From: Desulfogranum marinum
GTDB taxonomy: Bacteria > Desulfobacterota > Desulfobulbia > Desulfobulbales > Desulfobulbaceae
Assembly (NCBI RefSeq): GCF_016918565.1
Contig: NZ_JAFFQD010000019.1
Coordinates: 1 to 64,000 of the forward strand
DNA: 64,000 nucleotides
Reading direction: 5' to 3'
Position numbers and translations under genes: made by a program
Notes under the pieces: model-generated
Told to the model about the DNA's origin: nothing
The model's database searches: none
What the model saw: only the letters and a program-made list of their open reading frames with translations
Shown here: positions 45,479 through 54,662 of the stretch, piece after piece
Position numbering within the stretch: the stretch's first letter is position 1
Layout: each line of letters begins with the position of its first letter

Positions 45479-45729
45479 TAACAAATAACCTCGATTTCCC
45501 CTCTGTCGGTAACTGGTTAGCAACGTTCCAGAGGCGTACAATCATCCGGGATTACGAGTAATACTCCTTTTTCCTGACTGATCGTACGCAAAGGTGAGTA
45601 TAGACGCCGTGAAGTGCAGCTCAACAGTTACCCGAAACAGCTCATAAACACTTTTCTGATTACGTACAAAACTCAGCCAATTATCTACCGAAACAGACAG
45701 GGGACTGATTTTATTTCTCTTTTAAACCC

Positions 45730-45762
45730 GGGAGACAGATCGAAGACTCCGATCTGTCTCCC
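45730..45762. repeat. REP-like palindrome
   Basis: Perfect 13-bp arms GGGAGACAGATCG / CGATCTGTCTCCC around AAGACTC. The adjacent GGGGACTGATTTTATTT-type sequence resembles flanks I associate with REP-associated (IS200-like) transposases, but no transposase gene is present here. Confidence 0.55.
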
Positions 45763-45811
45763 GAGTCCCCAAAAAGAGTCCCCAAAAAAAATGGCTGAAT
45801 TTTATGGGTAA

Positions 45812-46081
45812 TCAGAAATACTTTTGTATCCCATAAACACATGACGCTATGATCGCACTGAGTAAATAGACATTTAAGGAAAACATACCACTAAACAGAG
45901 AGGCCCCGAGCACCTGTAGCCGCTCGTTAAAGGAGGCATCACCGCGGACAATTCTATGCTCTGCAATACCCAGGCTTATTGTCGGCCGTTTTTTGTATAA
46001 AACTTTTGTGAACGCCGACAAAAATGCTCGTATGGTTAGCACTGCTAACAGTACAGGCCATGCTATCGATACCCACTCCAT
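45812..46081 (-). CDS. Small membrane protein
   Basis: 89 aa from the ATG at 46081, which is preceded by GGAGGGCAAC on the minus strand; the frame remains open upstream but without a better start. Two hydrophobic segments: VSIAWPVLLAVLTIRAFLSA (about 4-23) and a C-terminal one (about 63-86, MFSLNVYLLSAIIASCVYGI). Between them a basic, soluble loop. No family recognised. Confidence 0.55.
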   Translation of the reverse strand: MEWVSIAWPVLLAVLTIRAFLSAFTKVLYKKRPTISLGIAEHRIVRGDASFNERLQVLGASLFSGMFSLNVYLLSAIIASCVYGIQKYF

Positions 46082-46465
46082 GTTGCCCTCCTTTTGTTTT
46101 TTACCTTCCCCCACAACTCAAACAAAAAACCAAGCACAGCAATACGCAACGCATACCAATAAATTTACAACTTGCCATACTCAATGGCAATCATTGATTT
46201 TATACGAACAGCCGGCCCGAGGAAAGGATGCGAAAAGGAAGATCCGACAGCGTAGGAGCAGCAGAGAGTATACCGCTCTAAAAATCGTAGAAAAATAGTC
46301 CTCGCCTTTTTCAAGTACATTGCAACAACGGCGAGAGAGAGACGAACACCGAATATTCACTGTCGAACTCCAGGCTTTACAACGGTTAGCAGTCCTTTTA
46401 CTCTCCCTAAAAAAAACAGCCCTCCACAGATATCCGGAAACAATATTACCAACAAGAAGCATACA
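46082..46465. other. Intergenic region
   Basis: 384 bases between divergent genes. Small frames in either direction have no ribosome site. No repeat or hairpin noticed. Confidence 0.4.
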
Positions 46466-47347
46466 ATGAACATCAGCAAAAAATATTTTCTTCATTTCGC
46501 ATGGGTTTTCGTCGTTAGCCTCCTCCTGGCCACAGCATCGCCTGCGACCACAACCTTTCACCTCACGACCACAAACGCTGTACACGATATTGAGTGTGAT
46601 TACCTGGAAATTGACAACAATCAGGTCATGTGTACAGCCAACAACCTCCTTATCACCTATGATCTCGCCAAAGTAACAAGTGTGAAAGTCATGTCACCGG
46701 ACAAATCGTATTATACCCAGCGTTTCACCCCGGAGACGATAACTAAAATCAACAGTCTCAATTATGAAAAATTATCCGGCACCAAGGCAGCACATGCTGA
46801 GACCTCGCCTCTTTCAGCGACAGCTCATCACTTATCCCTTGACTCTTTCCAAGAGTTCTTCCAATCGTTAAAAAAGCGATACACCAATCAGATTGCCACC
46901 AGCACGTTGCACCTTATCCTGATAGGGGCAGGAGTTGTTCTATTTGTCATTGGCGGTATCTGGTACATCATTGAAACATTTCGCACAGGCATTGTATGGG
47001 GCCTGAGCTGCTTGTTCCTCCCGCTTGTTTCCTTGATTTTTCTTTTTGTGCATTGGAAAGTTGCAGCTAGACCTTTTTTGGTATCAATGCTTGGTATAGC
47101 ACTGCTCGTTTCGGCGACACTCTTTGTGCCTGCAAGTGAGGCCATCCCAAACATTCATACATCGCTATCGACTCAACGGGTAATCAAAAAGGCAACCTCT
47201 GGGACCTATCAATGTAAGGGCAAAGTGTATTGTTCGGAGATGACATCATGTGCCGAGGCAAAATTCTATCTGCGCAATTGCCCCGGCACAAAAATGGATG
47301 GCAAACATGATGGCATTCCCTGTGAAAAACAATGGTGCAATGAGTGA
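46466..47347 (+). CDS. Membrane protein with C-terminal Excalibur domain
   Basis: 293 aa. Signal peptide about 1-27 (FLHFAWVFVVSLLLATASPA). A periplasmic segment (about 28-145) begins TTFHLTTTNAVHDIECDYLE. Three hydrophobic helices at about 148-235 include LHLILIGAGVVLFVIGGIWY. The last 50 residues are an extracellular Ca-binding Excalibur module: YQCKGKVYCSEMTSCAEAKF and the EF-hand-like loop MDGKHDGIPCEKQWC with paired cysteines. That module is common on secreted nucleases and cell-wall proteins; no nuclease domain is present. Function unknown. Confidence 0.75.
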   Translation: MNISKKYFLHFAWVFVVSLLLATASPATTTFHLTTTNAVHDIECDYLEIDNNQVMCTANNLLITYDLAKVTSVKVMSPDKSYYTQRFTPETITKINSLNYEKLSGTKAAHAETSPLSATAHHLSLDSFQEFFQSLKKRYTNQIATSTLHLILIGAGVVLFVIGGIWYIIETFRTGIVWGLSCLFLPLVSLIFLFVHWKVAARPFLVSMLGIALLVSATLFVPASEAIPNIHTSLSTQRVIKKATSGTYQCKGKVYCSEMTSCAEAKFYLRNCPGTKMDGKHDGIPCEKQWCNE

Positions 47348-47351
47348 AAAC

Positions 47352-47390
47352 GAACAAAGCCAATCACTTTGCGGGTGATTGGCTTTGTTC
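47352..47390. terminator. Bidirectional terminator
   Basis: Perfect 16-bp stem GAACAAAGCCAATCAC / GTGATTGGCTTTGTTC with a seven-base loop, between the convergent Excalibur and rubredoxin genes. Confidence 0.75.
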
Positions 47391-47428
47391 AGCAACAAAA
47401 AAATATACGTTTTTCAATGAAGAACGAA

Positions 47429-47638
47429 TTAAATACCATCCTCAAGAACAGAACCCGGCCCGGCTAACGGTCTAAAAGTTTTCTTGGATGAACCGCAAAA
47501 AGGACATTGCCAATCATCGGGTAAATCCTTAAAAGCGGTGCCGGCAGGTGTATTTGTTTTAGGCTCTCCTTTGTCTGGATCATAAACATAGCCGCAATTG
47601 CTTACCTGACATTGATACATATCTTTAGGGTCAGCCAT
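47429..47638 (-). CDS. Rubredoxin with expanded first metal loop
   Basis: 69 aa. One Fe(Cys)4 site: first pair [19 protein letters not shown], second pair [13 protein letters not shown]. The first pair is spaced C-x4-C instead of the usual C-x2-C, a spacing I recall for a second rubredoxin of Desulfovibrio desulfuricans. The domain core ([20 protein letters not shown]) is otherwise standard; the C-terminal tail of 12 residues ([12 protein letters not shown]) is longer than usual. Cytoplasmic electron carrier, e.g. in oxygen or superoxide reduction. SD GAGGAGG lies just upstream of the start. Single gene. Confidence 0.92.
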   Translation of the reverse strand: MADPKDMYQCQVSNCGYVYDPDKGEPKTNTPAGTAFKDLPDDWQCPFCGSSKKTFRPLAGPGSVLEDGI

Positions 47639-47733
47639 TTACTTCCTCCTCTTATGAATTTATCTAAAGGATCACTGATCAAACACTAACAATATTTATT
47701 ATCAACAACAAGCCTAAAAAGACTCGTAACTAT

Positions 47734-47798
47734 TTAGCCTGGATTTCTCATCAGTTCAGGCAGTGCCAGGTTCAAAGTTTTTGGTAATGAATCATAGT
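47734..47798 (-). repeat. Dispersed intergenic repeat A, copy 2
   Basis: Inverted copy of 126-190, located between rubredoxin and the dehydrogenase cluster. See copy 1 for shared blocks. Confidence 0.7.
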
Positions 47799-47909
47799 CG
47801 CCTATATTCATTGCCAAAATACTGAAGAAAATGGTGCTGGATGGACTGACCTTTGGTGAACATTGTGAAAAACTTTCAACTTCATCTTAGTTTGTATAAC
47901 ATATAAAAA

Positions 47910-49088
47910 TTATTTGTAATTTGACAGATTGCCACAATTTTCATGAGGAATTGGGTTAGAAGCAACCAGGTCCGATACCCTATCAAATCGTTCTACTTCA
48001 AACCCGGCAATCCCAACCTCTGGTTTTTTACCCTGCAGCAGTGCGCTGACAACCTGGCCAACCATTGGCGAAAGGGCAAAACCATGTTTGGAGAAACCGC
48101 AAACATGGAACAAACCCGGCACTTTGTTTGAGTACCCAATAATTGGAAAATGATCAGGGGTTTCACCATCAAGCCCTGCCCATGAACGAACAATGGTTAT
48201 ATCATCGGTGACAGCAAAAAGATCGTAGGCGACTTTGGCGCAGGCCTGCAGTTCATGAAAATTCATACGGGTGAGCCCTTTTTCCATGTCAACATCTGCC
48301 AGATAACCACCACAGATTAACAAGGTTCCATTTCGTGCCTGATTAAACCACAGCTTTCTCCCCTGTACGGCCACAAAGGGATGCAGCAATCTCGGCATTC
48401 GTGCTGTAACTAAAACACTTGCGCCAACAGGCTCAACAGGTAACGTATCACCAATCATATGGGCCAGCTTACCTGCCCAGGCACCAGCGCAATTGACAAC
48501 CTGCTCTGCGTAGAGTTTGCCTTGCGAGGTGGTATGCACACAAAATCCATTTTCACCGGGATCGATACCAACTACTTCGCAGTGGTTATGAACAACCCCA
48601 CCAGCCCCAACCAAAGCAGCATGAAAGGCGCGGCAGGTCTCAGCAGGAGAAGCATGTCCATCCTTCACCGACATAATGCCGCCGACACAGTGCTCCCGCA
48701 CTATCGGGGCAAGCTCGCGCAACCTATCTCGGCCAATCAACATTTCATTGTCATACCCTAGCTCACGGGTCTGTGCAGCACGCTGTTCAAGCTCCCGCAT
48801 CGCCTGGTCATCTTCCGCAGCAATCAAATATCCGGTTTGATAAAATCCGCAATCAGAGCCGACAATTTTTTCCATATTGTGCCACATTGCAAGCGCTCCA
48901 TGGATATACGGCAACTCTGCAATATCGCGCTTTAAACTCCGTACCCCTCCAGCATTGACACCTGAGGCATGCTTACCGGTACAATCCTTATCAAGCACAA
49001 GGACCTTTTTACCATCCCGTGCCATGAAAAGGGCGGAAGCAAGCCCCATCAGCCCGCCGCCGATAAATATACAATCTACCTTTTTCAT
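47910..49088 (-). CDS. FAD-dependent D-amino/imino-acid dehydrogenase subunit (DAO family), set 1
   Basis: 392 aa. Rossmann motif IFIGGGLMGLASALFMARDG (about 7-26) and the DAO C-terminal FAD loop FHVCGFSKHGFALSPMVGQV. This is the catalytic flavoprotein of heterotrimeric enzymes such as HcnC, opine oxidase B, and the D-hydroxyproline dehydrogenase of pseudomonads. Its start overlaps the preceding (upstream) subunit gene by ATGA. Substrate unknown; a glycine-, proline- or hydroxyproline-like compound is plausible. Third gene of the minus-strand operon. Confidence 0.85.
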   Translation of the reverse strand: MKKVDCIFIGGGLMGLASALFMARDGKKVLVLDKDCTGKHASGVNAGGVRSLKRDIAELPYIHGALAMWHNMEKIVGSDCGFYQTGYLIAAEDDQAMRELEQRAAQTRELGYDNEMLIGRDRLRELAPIVREHCVGGIMSVKDGHASPAETCRAFHAALVGAGGVVHNHCEVVGIDPGENGFCVHTTSQGKLYAEQVVNCAGAWAGKLAHMIGDTLPVEPVGASVLVTARMPRLLHPFVAVQGRKLWFNQARNGTLLICGGYLADVDMEKGLTRMNFHELQACAKVAYDLFAVTDDITIVRSWAGLDGETPDHFPIIGYSNKVPGLFHVCGFSKHGFALSPMVGQVVSALLQGKKPEVGIAGFEVERFDRVSDLVASNPIPHENCGNLSNYK

Positions 49089-50494
49089 GAGCTGCTCTTT
49101 TGTGCTGCATTGTGAGGCAGCAAGGTTGCATTTGCCAATTCACCCAAACCAATATTTCGCACCGGCGGCCTTACATTGAGTGGTGGAAGGTCCTGTGCAT
49201 TTTTACCGGTTTCCGATGCCATTATCTCAATTAAACTGCTGCTGCACATTCGCCCTTGGCACGGCCCCATTCCACACCGTGAAACAGCCTTGACCTGCTC
49301 TGGTGCAGTTTGCCCGCTACTTACCAATGCCCGTATGGTTTTCGCCGTCACCTCTTCGCAGCGACACACAGTAACGTGATCATCTACAGCAGATAGATTT
49401 GGACGGGGCGAATACATTGCATCGACAAACGACCTTGTGAGTAACTCATGAGCTAGTTGCTTACGCAAACTCTTTTGCCTTTTTTCATTAAATGCGCCCC
49501 CTTTTCCCAACTCAGCTGCAATGGCAAGAGCTGTGATTTCTCCTTTTAGCTCCGCAGCAACACCACCATGCACAAAGCCACTATCACCAGCCACAAAGAT
49601 TGCAGGCAAACTTGTCCTCCCGTCCTCATCAATATCAGGATACCAATACCGCTGGACACCATCCCATTTGTGAGCAAGTCTGAGTTGCCGGGTAAATTCA
49701 GTTCGGGGAATGATGCCTTCATGAACCAGTAAAGTGGATGCAGGAACCGTGGTAGCTTTACCATGCTTATGAGCAACAACAGCTGTTACATGCTCTGCTC
49801 CAACAGCTTCATAATGGCTCACTCCTCGTTTGTACTGCCCAACGGATTTACGGGTTTCCATAAGCATAGCAACACCTTTCGCCAAATAATCAACTCGCCT
49901 TAAGGCAGGAAGCAAGTGCGGCAAAGCGGAGAGTACGCTTAAAGAAGGAGTCGTATCAAAAAAGCTGTTTACCTCCACACCAAGCTTGTTCAGGTGCCCG
50001 GCAACAAGAAGCATTATGGGGCCGCTACCAGCAATTGCCACAGGCCCCTGCGGCACCAAACCATCACTTTTCAAAAAGGCGTCCACCCCTCCTGCCTCAG
50101 CCACACCTGGCAGCGTCCATCCTGAAAAAGGCACAGGCCGTTCCATGGCACCGATTGCCAATACAACCCGCTTTCCTTGAACTTCCCTAGAGCTCCCATT
50201 TTCTGAGAAGCAAACCCTGCCATTCGATTCGACCTTCCACGCCTTGCTCAACGGTTTATACTCTGCTCCACTTATCCTCAACCTTGTTGCCAGGCCGGCA
50301 CCGCGAAGATACTCCTGGCCAAGAACCGCGAGGACCTTATCCCGCTGGCGCTCTATATTACGATAAATTTGACCGCCGGGAGAAGGCTGTTCATCCAGGA
50401 CCAGCACCCCCATTCCCTGCTCGGCGCAAGATGCGGCACAGGCCATCCCTGCAGGCCCTGCGCCCACCACAATTACCTCCCATTTGGTTTTCAT
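49085..50494 (-). CDS. FAD/NAD(P) oxidoreductase subunit with BFD-type [2Fe-2S] domain, set 1
   Basis: 469 aa. N-terminal nucleotide-binding motif VVGAGPAGMACAASCAEQGM, then PSPGGQIYRN; a second Rossmann site about residue 155 (PVAIAGSGPIMLLVAGHLNK). C-terminal bacterioferritin-associated-ferredoxin-like cluster: CRCEEV followed 30 residues later by SRCGMGPCQGRMC. Equivalent to HcnB / opine oxidase A, which passes electrons from the DAO subunit. Six bases after the ferredoxin-like gene. Confidence 0.87.
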   Translation of the reverse strand: MKTKWEVIVVGAGPAGMACAASCAEQGMGVLVLDEQPSPGGQIYRNIERQRDKVLAVLGQEYLRGAGLATRLRISGAEYKPLSKAWKVESNGRVCFSENGSSREVQGKRVVLAIGAMERPVPFSGWTLPGVAEAGGVDAFLKSDGLVPQGPVAIAGSGPIMLLVAGHLNKLGVEVNSFFDTTPSLSVLSALPHLLPALRRVDYLAKGVAMLMETRKSVGQYKRGVSHYEAVGAEHVTAVVAHKHGKATTVPASTLLVHEGIIPRTEFTRQLRLAHKWDGVQRYWYPDIDEDGRTSLPAIFVAGDSGFVHGGVAAELKGEITALAIAAELGKGGAFNEKRQKSLRKQLAHELLTRSFVDAMYSPRPNLSAVDDHVTVCRCEEVTAKTIRALVSSGQTAPEQVKAVSRCGMGPCQGRMCSSSLIEIMASETGKNAQDLPPLNVRPPVRNIGLGELANATLLPHNAAQKSSS

Positions 50495-50500
50495 CTACTC

Positions 50501-50791
50501 TTACCCTTCTTTTACCTGCTGCTTAACAATGTGCATGCCGTCCCGAACCAGGACAAGACAAGCCTGTTGGTTTGGTTTACCGTCAATCTCAACAAGGCAT
50601 TCATGGCAAACACCGATAAAACAAAACGGTGCCCGTTTTTCACCGTGGACAAAAGAACATCTGCAATCGGCATGGCCTCCATGGCCAAGAATAGCTGCTG
50701 CCACGGAAATTCCTTCCGGTACCTGAAACTCCTGTTTATCAATTGTTATGGTTACGTTCCTGTCTTCGAATTGGTCTACGGGGATAAACAT
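50501..50791 (-). CDS. [2Fe-2S] ferredoxin-like subunit, set 1
   Basis: 96 aa, Fer2_4 family (HcnA-like; equals the N-terminal part of sarcosine oxidase alpha). Cluster motif APFCFIGVCHECLVEIDGKP followed by NQQAC, i.e. C-x4-C-x2-C-x11-C. First of the three dehydrogenase subunits, 32 bases after the sigma-54 activator gene on the same strand, so it may be co-transcribed with it. Confidence 0.87.
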   Translation of the reverse strand: MFIPVDQFEDRNVTITIDKQEFQVPEGISVAAAILGHGGHADCRCSFVHGEKRAPFCFIGVCHECLVEIDGKPNQQACLVLVRDGMHIVKQQVKEG

Positions 50792-50823
50792 GGCTCACAT
50801 CCTTTACGCACGCGCCTGACACC

Positions 50824-52770
50824 TTACTTGGCTTGAGGCGCTTTAATATCATACTTCTCAATTTTTCTATAGATCGTCGGCCTGCTGATATTTAGGGCCT
50901 GAGCAGTTTTACATATATTGCCGCCGAACTCTTCAAGAGCCTGGGAAATGGTTAGCCTTTCAACCTCAGCCAAGGTCTTGTGGTGAAAGGATGACACTGC
51001 ATCAGCATCTACCTGCTCACCCAGCATTTCAGAGATACCGAAATGCTCCGGCAGCAGAATTTCATCTTCGCACAGATGAACAGCTCGTTCTACCGCACTC
51101 TCCAGCTGACGGATGTTTCCTGGCCAATGGTACTGCTGGACTGCCTGAACAGTCTCAGGTTTTTTGAGGAAAAACTGACGGTTAAGATGAATTTCATGGC
51201 GACGGACAAAATGATTCGTCAGCTCTAAAATATCATCATCACGATCACGCAACGGCGGAATAGTAATTTTTAAGGTACATATCCTGTAATATAGGTCATC
51301 ACGGAATTTATGATCTTCAATGGCCTGCTTCAGGTCCCTATTGGTGGCCGAAATGACCCGCAGATTAACAGGAATGCTTCGCAATCCACCCACTCGCTGA
51401 ATCTCACCCGTCTGCAATACGCGAAGAAGTTTGACCTGCATGTCAAAGGGCATGTCTCCAATTTCATCCAGAAAAAGGGTCCCATTGTCCGCAAGCTCAA
51501 GCTTTCCTGGTCTACCTCCTTTTTGTGCGCCGGTAAATGACCCTTCTTCATAGCCAAAGAGTTCACTTTCAAGGAGTTCTTTAGGGATAGCACCACAGTT
51601 AATAGCAACAAAAGGGCTGCCTGCCCGGTCACTTGCATTGTGAATGGCCTGGGCAAAAACCTCTTTTCCGGTCCCTGTTTCGCCGGAAAGTAAAACCGTT
51701 GTTGAACTGCTCGCTGCAATGTTTGCCATATGCACAGCCTCAAGCAGCTTGTCGCTGTTACCAATAATTGTGTCAAAGGTGAAATGAGCATGGGAACCGG
51801 TCATCTCTACTGCAAACTGCACAAACTCCTTTTTTTCGATAACCGTAATCAACCCACCAACTAATTCTCCGGTATCTAAACGAATGGGGTCTAACGAAGC
51901 AAAATGAGTTGCACCGCCCACACTTGAGACAAACTCTCTGGAGGTGAACCCTTTTCCGGTACGTAAATATTCAGCTACCGATAAGCCCTCACCCACACAT
52001 TGCGTAAACGATTTATTTTTAAAATCGGGTGGGAGCTGCAGCAAATTCTGTGCTTTTCGATTTGCCTGCACCATTAGCCCTTTCTGATTTACAGTGATCA
52101 TCCCTTTGGATGTTGATGCAAGCAGTGCGTTCATATATTGATTCTGGATGGCAAGCTTTCTGTTATGGGCAGCTTCACGTAATTGCGCTGTAACAGTTTC
52201 TGCAGATAGCCTGACAAGACCAAGGGTATGGATATGCATATTTTCTGAATATCCACTTAAGCTCACCACTCCAAGCAACTCACTTCCATCCGGCGAAAAG
52301 ATAGGTGCTCCGGCATTACTGATTTTCTGCGCCAAGGTTGAAAACATCTGATCGCCGTGCAAAAAAATGGGGATCTCCTCCTCAAGCACCAAGCCAATGG
52401 CACAAGTACCAATATCTTTTTCAGTCCAACGATACCCGGGAGTACAATTGCGTCGCTTAAAATGCTCTACAAGATCAGAATCCCCTATCACATGCAGCAC
52501 ATATCCTTCTTTATCCGCCAAAGCCATACAAAAACCAGTGTCCTGTAGCAGTCGGTAGAGGTTGTCCAACTGTTCGCGGGCCATCGTATAAAAGTCCCTT
52601 TGTTTTTCTATACGATGGGCCAGCTGGTCGGCTGTCAGTTTGCTCGATTCCGGTGCACAGAGCTGATGGGGATCAACTCCATACTGAGCGGAGCGTTGTA
52701 AGGACTGCTCGATAATGGCGGTGAGATTGGGCATCCCCTGTATTTGCATAACCTTATCCAACTGTATCAT
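50824..52770 (-). CDS. Sigma-54-dependent transcriptional activator (AcoR-like)
   Basis: 648 aa. A GAF-type sensor (about 70-200; the segment [18 protein letters not shown] is typical of AcoR/DhaR-like proteins) is followed by a PAS domain (about 212-320), the AAA+ domain with Walker A GETGTGKE (363-370), loop GSFTGA (410-415, for the usual GAFTGA) and Walker [12 protein letters not shown]-finger region, and a Fis-type helix-turn-helix at the end ([20 protein letters not shown]). No receiver domain, so it senses a small molecule. It is divergent from the ridA operon, whose spacer holds a -24/-12 promoter, and upstream of the set 1 dehydrogenase. Confidence 0.93.
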   Translation of the reverse strand: MIQLDKVMQIQGMPNLTAIIEQSLQRSAQYGVDPHQLCAPESSKLTADQLAHRIEKQRDFYTMAREQLDNLYRLLQDTGFCMALADKEGYVLHVIGDSDLVEHFKRRNCTPGYRWTEKDIGTCAIGLVLEEEIPIFLHGDQMFSTLAQKISNAGAPIFSPDGSELLGVVSLSGYSENMHIHTLGLVRLSAETVTAQLREAAHNRKLAIQNQYMNALLASTSKGMITVNQKGLMVQANRKAQNLLQLPPDFKNKSFTQCVGEGLSVAEYLRTGKGFTSREFVSSVGGATHFASLDPIRLDTGELVGGLITVIEKKEFVQFAVEMTGSHAHFTFDTIIGNSDKLLEAVHMANIAASSSTTVLLSGETGTGKEVFAQAIHNASDRAGSPFVAINCGAIPKELLESELFGYEEGSFTGAQKGGRPGKLELADNGTLFLDEIGDMPFDMQVKLLRVLQTGEIQRVGGLRSIPVNLRVISATNRDLKQAIEDHKFRDDLYYRICTLKITIPPLRDRDDDILELTNHFVRRHEIHLNRQFFLKKPETVQAVQQYHWPGNIRQLESAVERAVHLCEDEILLPEHFGISEMLGEQVDADAVSSFHHKTLAEVERLTISQALEEFGGNICKTAQALNISRPTIYRKIEKYDIKAPQAK

Positions 52771-52780
52771 TTTTTTACAC

Positions 52781-52797
52781 TGTTACGTTCCATTACA
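52781..52797. promoter_or_regulatory. Candidate activator site 1 (TGTTACGTTCCATTACA)
   Basis: Imperfect inverted repeat sharing CATTACA with site 2, immediately upstream of the activator gene and about 170 bases from the -24/-12 promoter, a normal enhancer distance. Confidence 0.4.
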
Positions 52798-52872
52798 AAA
52801 GCGACCTGCATTCGTAATAAATATGGAACAACAACAAATTAGGCTCAAAAAAGTGTTTAACCGAACGACTCT

Positions 52873-52889
52873 TGTAACAATACATTACA
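52873..52889. promoter_or_regulatory. Candidate activator site 2 (TGTAACAATACATTACA)
   Basis: Inverted repeat TGTAA-N7-TTACA in the divergent spacer, about 80 bases upstream of the -24/-12 element. Likely enhancer for the sigma-54 activator (inference). Confidence 0.5.
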
Positions 52890-52966
52890 ACTAAACAAAA
52901 ACCAACCAAATCCCACTCAACTCACAACATACTGAAACAAAAGGACAAAGCCATTTACAGCCTTTT

Positions 52967-52982
52967 TGGCATACCTTATGCT
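52967..52982 (+). promoter_or_regulatory. Sigma-54 promoter of the ridA operon
   Basis: TGGCATACCTTATGCT matches the -24/-12 consensus (TGGCAC-N5-TTGCW) with GG at 52968-52969 and GC at 52980-52981, exact 12-base separation, one deviation (A for the first T of TTGC). The transcript would begin near 52993, about 110 bases before ridA. Confidence 0.75.
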
Positions 52983-53103
52983 TTCAATAAACAAACCATA
53001 ACAAAAACCTAATATTTAACAGTTACCAAACGACACACCTGTAACATATAGATACAATACACCTTCTTCTTATATAGCCATTACAATGACCGGAGAACCC
53101 AAG

Positions 53104-53481
53104 ATGTCCATAGAACGATACGGCACACCAAAAGCAGGCGCCCTTCCCTTTGCTAAAGCAGCTGGAGCTGATGGCTGGCTCTATGTAAGCGGCCAGGTTC
53201 CAAGAGATAGAAACGGTGAGATCGTTGCCGGCACCATGACAACCCAAGCCAGAGCAACACTTGACAACCTTCAATCAGTGCTTGAAACAGCCGGTTATAG
53301 CCTTGAAGATGTTGTCCGGGTTGGCGTATGGATAGATGACCCTCGCGATTTCTCGGAATTCAACAAAGTGTATGGTGAATACTTTTTGACCGAGCACGCT
53401 CCGGCAAGGGTCACTATACAAGCGATGATGATGAGCGATCTTCGGGTAGAGGTTGACTGTATCGCCTATAAACAGGCTTAA
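53104..53481 (+). CDS. ridA: RidA-family enamine/imine deaminase
   Basis: 125 aa from the ATG at 53104, which has GGAGA eight bases upstream; an ATG six codons earlier overlaps that site. YjgF/RidA fold: YGTPKAGALPFAKAAGADGW, YVSGQVPRDRNGEIVAGTMT, LQSVLETAGYSLEDVVRVGV, and HAPARVTIQAMMMSDLRVEV containing the conserved Arg of the active site. RidA hydrolyses reactive imines to keto acids and ammonia. Its position ahead of an FAD amine dehydrogenase fits removal of that enzyme's imine product. First gene of the sigma-54 operon. Confidence 0.9.
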   Translation: MSIERYGTPKAGALPFAKAAGADGWLYVSGQVPRDRNGEIVAGTMTTQARATLDNLQSVLETAGYSLEDVVRVGVWIDDPRDFSEFNKVYGEYFLTEHAPARVTIQAMMMSDLRVEVDCIAYKQA

Positions 53482-53521
53482 TTTCACCGTTAATCATACG
53501 ACACATCTATTGAGCCGAAGA

Positions 53522-54652
53522 ATGGGAAAGTTCAAACGTCAAACTTCTGAGCATGATATACTTATTGCCGGAGGTGGTATTAGCGGATTAGCCGTAGCCT
53601 ATGGCCTGGCTGCAAAAGGGACGAAAGTCACACTCATTGACGCCCCTACCCAAACCAACAAAGCTTCTCGCGCTAATGTTGGTCTTATCTGGTGCCAATC
53701 TAAATTTCTCCACCTTCCCAATTACGCAAAGTGGGGTTTTCACTCTGCAAGCCTTTTCCCTGCACTCACCCGGGAGCTTGAGGAAATTTCCGGCCTGGAC
53801 ATCCCCGTTAACTACACAGGCGGGCTCATTGCCTGCGTAGGGCAAAAAGAATACGAAAATAAAGCCGCTTATATAGCAAAACTCAAGGACCTCCTTGGTG
53901 AGTACCCTGGCGGCATGATCTCTCGAACTGAACTCGAAAAAAAACTCCCTAAAATTGGATTCGGACCCGATGTAGTCGGTGCAGCCTGGTGTGAAGCGGA
54001 TGGTGTTGTAGAACCACTTGCGCTCATGCGTGCCTATAAAGCGGCGTTTTGCAAACTTGGCGGCAACGTTATCGAGGCACACATCCATGACGTTTGCCCA
54101 CAAGATGGAGGCTATAGCGTTTTCACCGACAAAGGACAGATGAAATGTGAACGATTAGTTTTATCTGCTGGTCTGTCAAATAGGAGATTTTCTCGATTTG
54201 CGCTCTCAAGCCTGCCGGTAAGTGCAGACAAAGGCCAAGTGCTCCTCGTAGAGCGCATGCCCCCTGTCATGCCTATTCCCCTGCTTGGAGTAACGCAAAC
54301 TTTTGGCGGTACAATTATCATTGGCTTTCGCCATGAGTTCATTGGCCACGACACGCGTATCGTGCCCGAGGCGGTTGCAAGTGAAGGAAGGGCAGCCATT
54401 CAAATTTGGCCCGAGCTAGGAAAAAAACGCCTCATTCGAGCATGGAGCGGCCTCCGGGTTATGCCGGAAGACAAGCAGGCTATTTACAGCAGACTACCCA
54501 ACCACCCGAAAGTTACCCTGATTAATACCCACAGTGCTGTCACGCTCGCGGCAGCCCACACTCGCCACCTACCGGAATTCATACTGGGAGGCTGTTTGCC
54601 GGATCTCGCTCAAGACATGACCCTTCAACGCTTCGGCGTCGATGTACATTAA
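53522..54652 (+). CDS. FAD-dependent D-amino/imino-acid dehydrogenase subunit (DAO family), set 2
   Basis: 376 aa from the ATG at 53522 (the frame is open upstream across the ridA end). Rossmann motif ILIAGGGISGLAVAYGLAAK (about 12-31). The central segment LIWCQSKFLHLPNYAKWGFH and C-terminal AVTLAAAHTRHLPEFILGGC differ clearly from the set 1 paralogue, so the two probably have different substrates. Overlaps or nearly abuts the ferredoxin subunit gene. Confidence 0.85.
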   Translation: MGKFKRQTSEHDILIAGGGISGLAVAYGLAAKGTKVTLIDAPTQTNKASRANVGLIWCQSKFLHLPNYAKWGFHSASLFPALTRELEEISGLDIPVNYTGGLIACVGQKEYENKAAYIAKLKDLLGEYPGGMISRTELEKKLPKIGFGPDVVGAAWCEADGVVEPLALMRAYKAAFCKLGGNVIEAHIHDVCPQDGGYSVFTDKGQMKCERLVLSAGLSNRRFSRFALSSLPVSADKGQVLLVERMPPVMPIPLLGVTQTFGGTIIIGFRHEFIGHDTRIVPEAVASEGRAAIQIWPELGKKRLIRAWSGLRVMPEDKQAIYSRLPNHPKVTLINTHSAVTLAAAHTRHLPEFILGGCLPDLAQDMTLQRFGVDVH

Positions 54653-54662
54653 GGCAAAAAGA

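Larger units (their letters stand above)
45253..45811. other. Repeat-rich noncoding scar
   Basis: About 560 bases without a supported gene. Contains three copies of GTAACTATTCAGC (two direct, one inverted) and a 13-bp REP-like hairpin, plus GAGTCCCCAAAAA twice in tandem near 45763-45788. Suggests decayed mobile DNA. Confidence 0.5.

Noticed and set aside
45338-45545. Two overlapping minus-strand frames of 60-67 codons
   Set aside because: They consist of the inverted-repeat element itself and have no start context or known domain.
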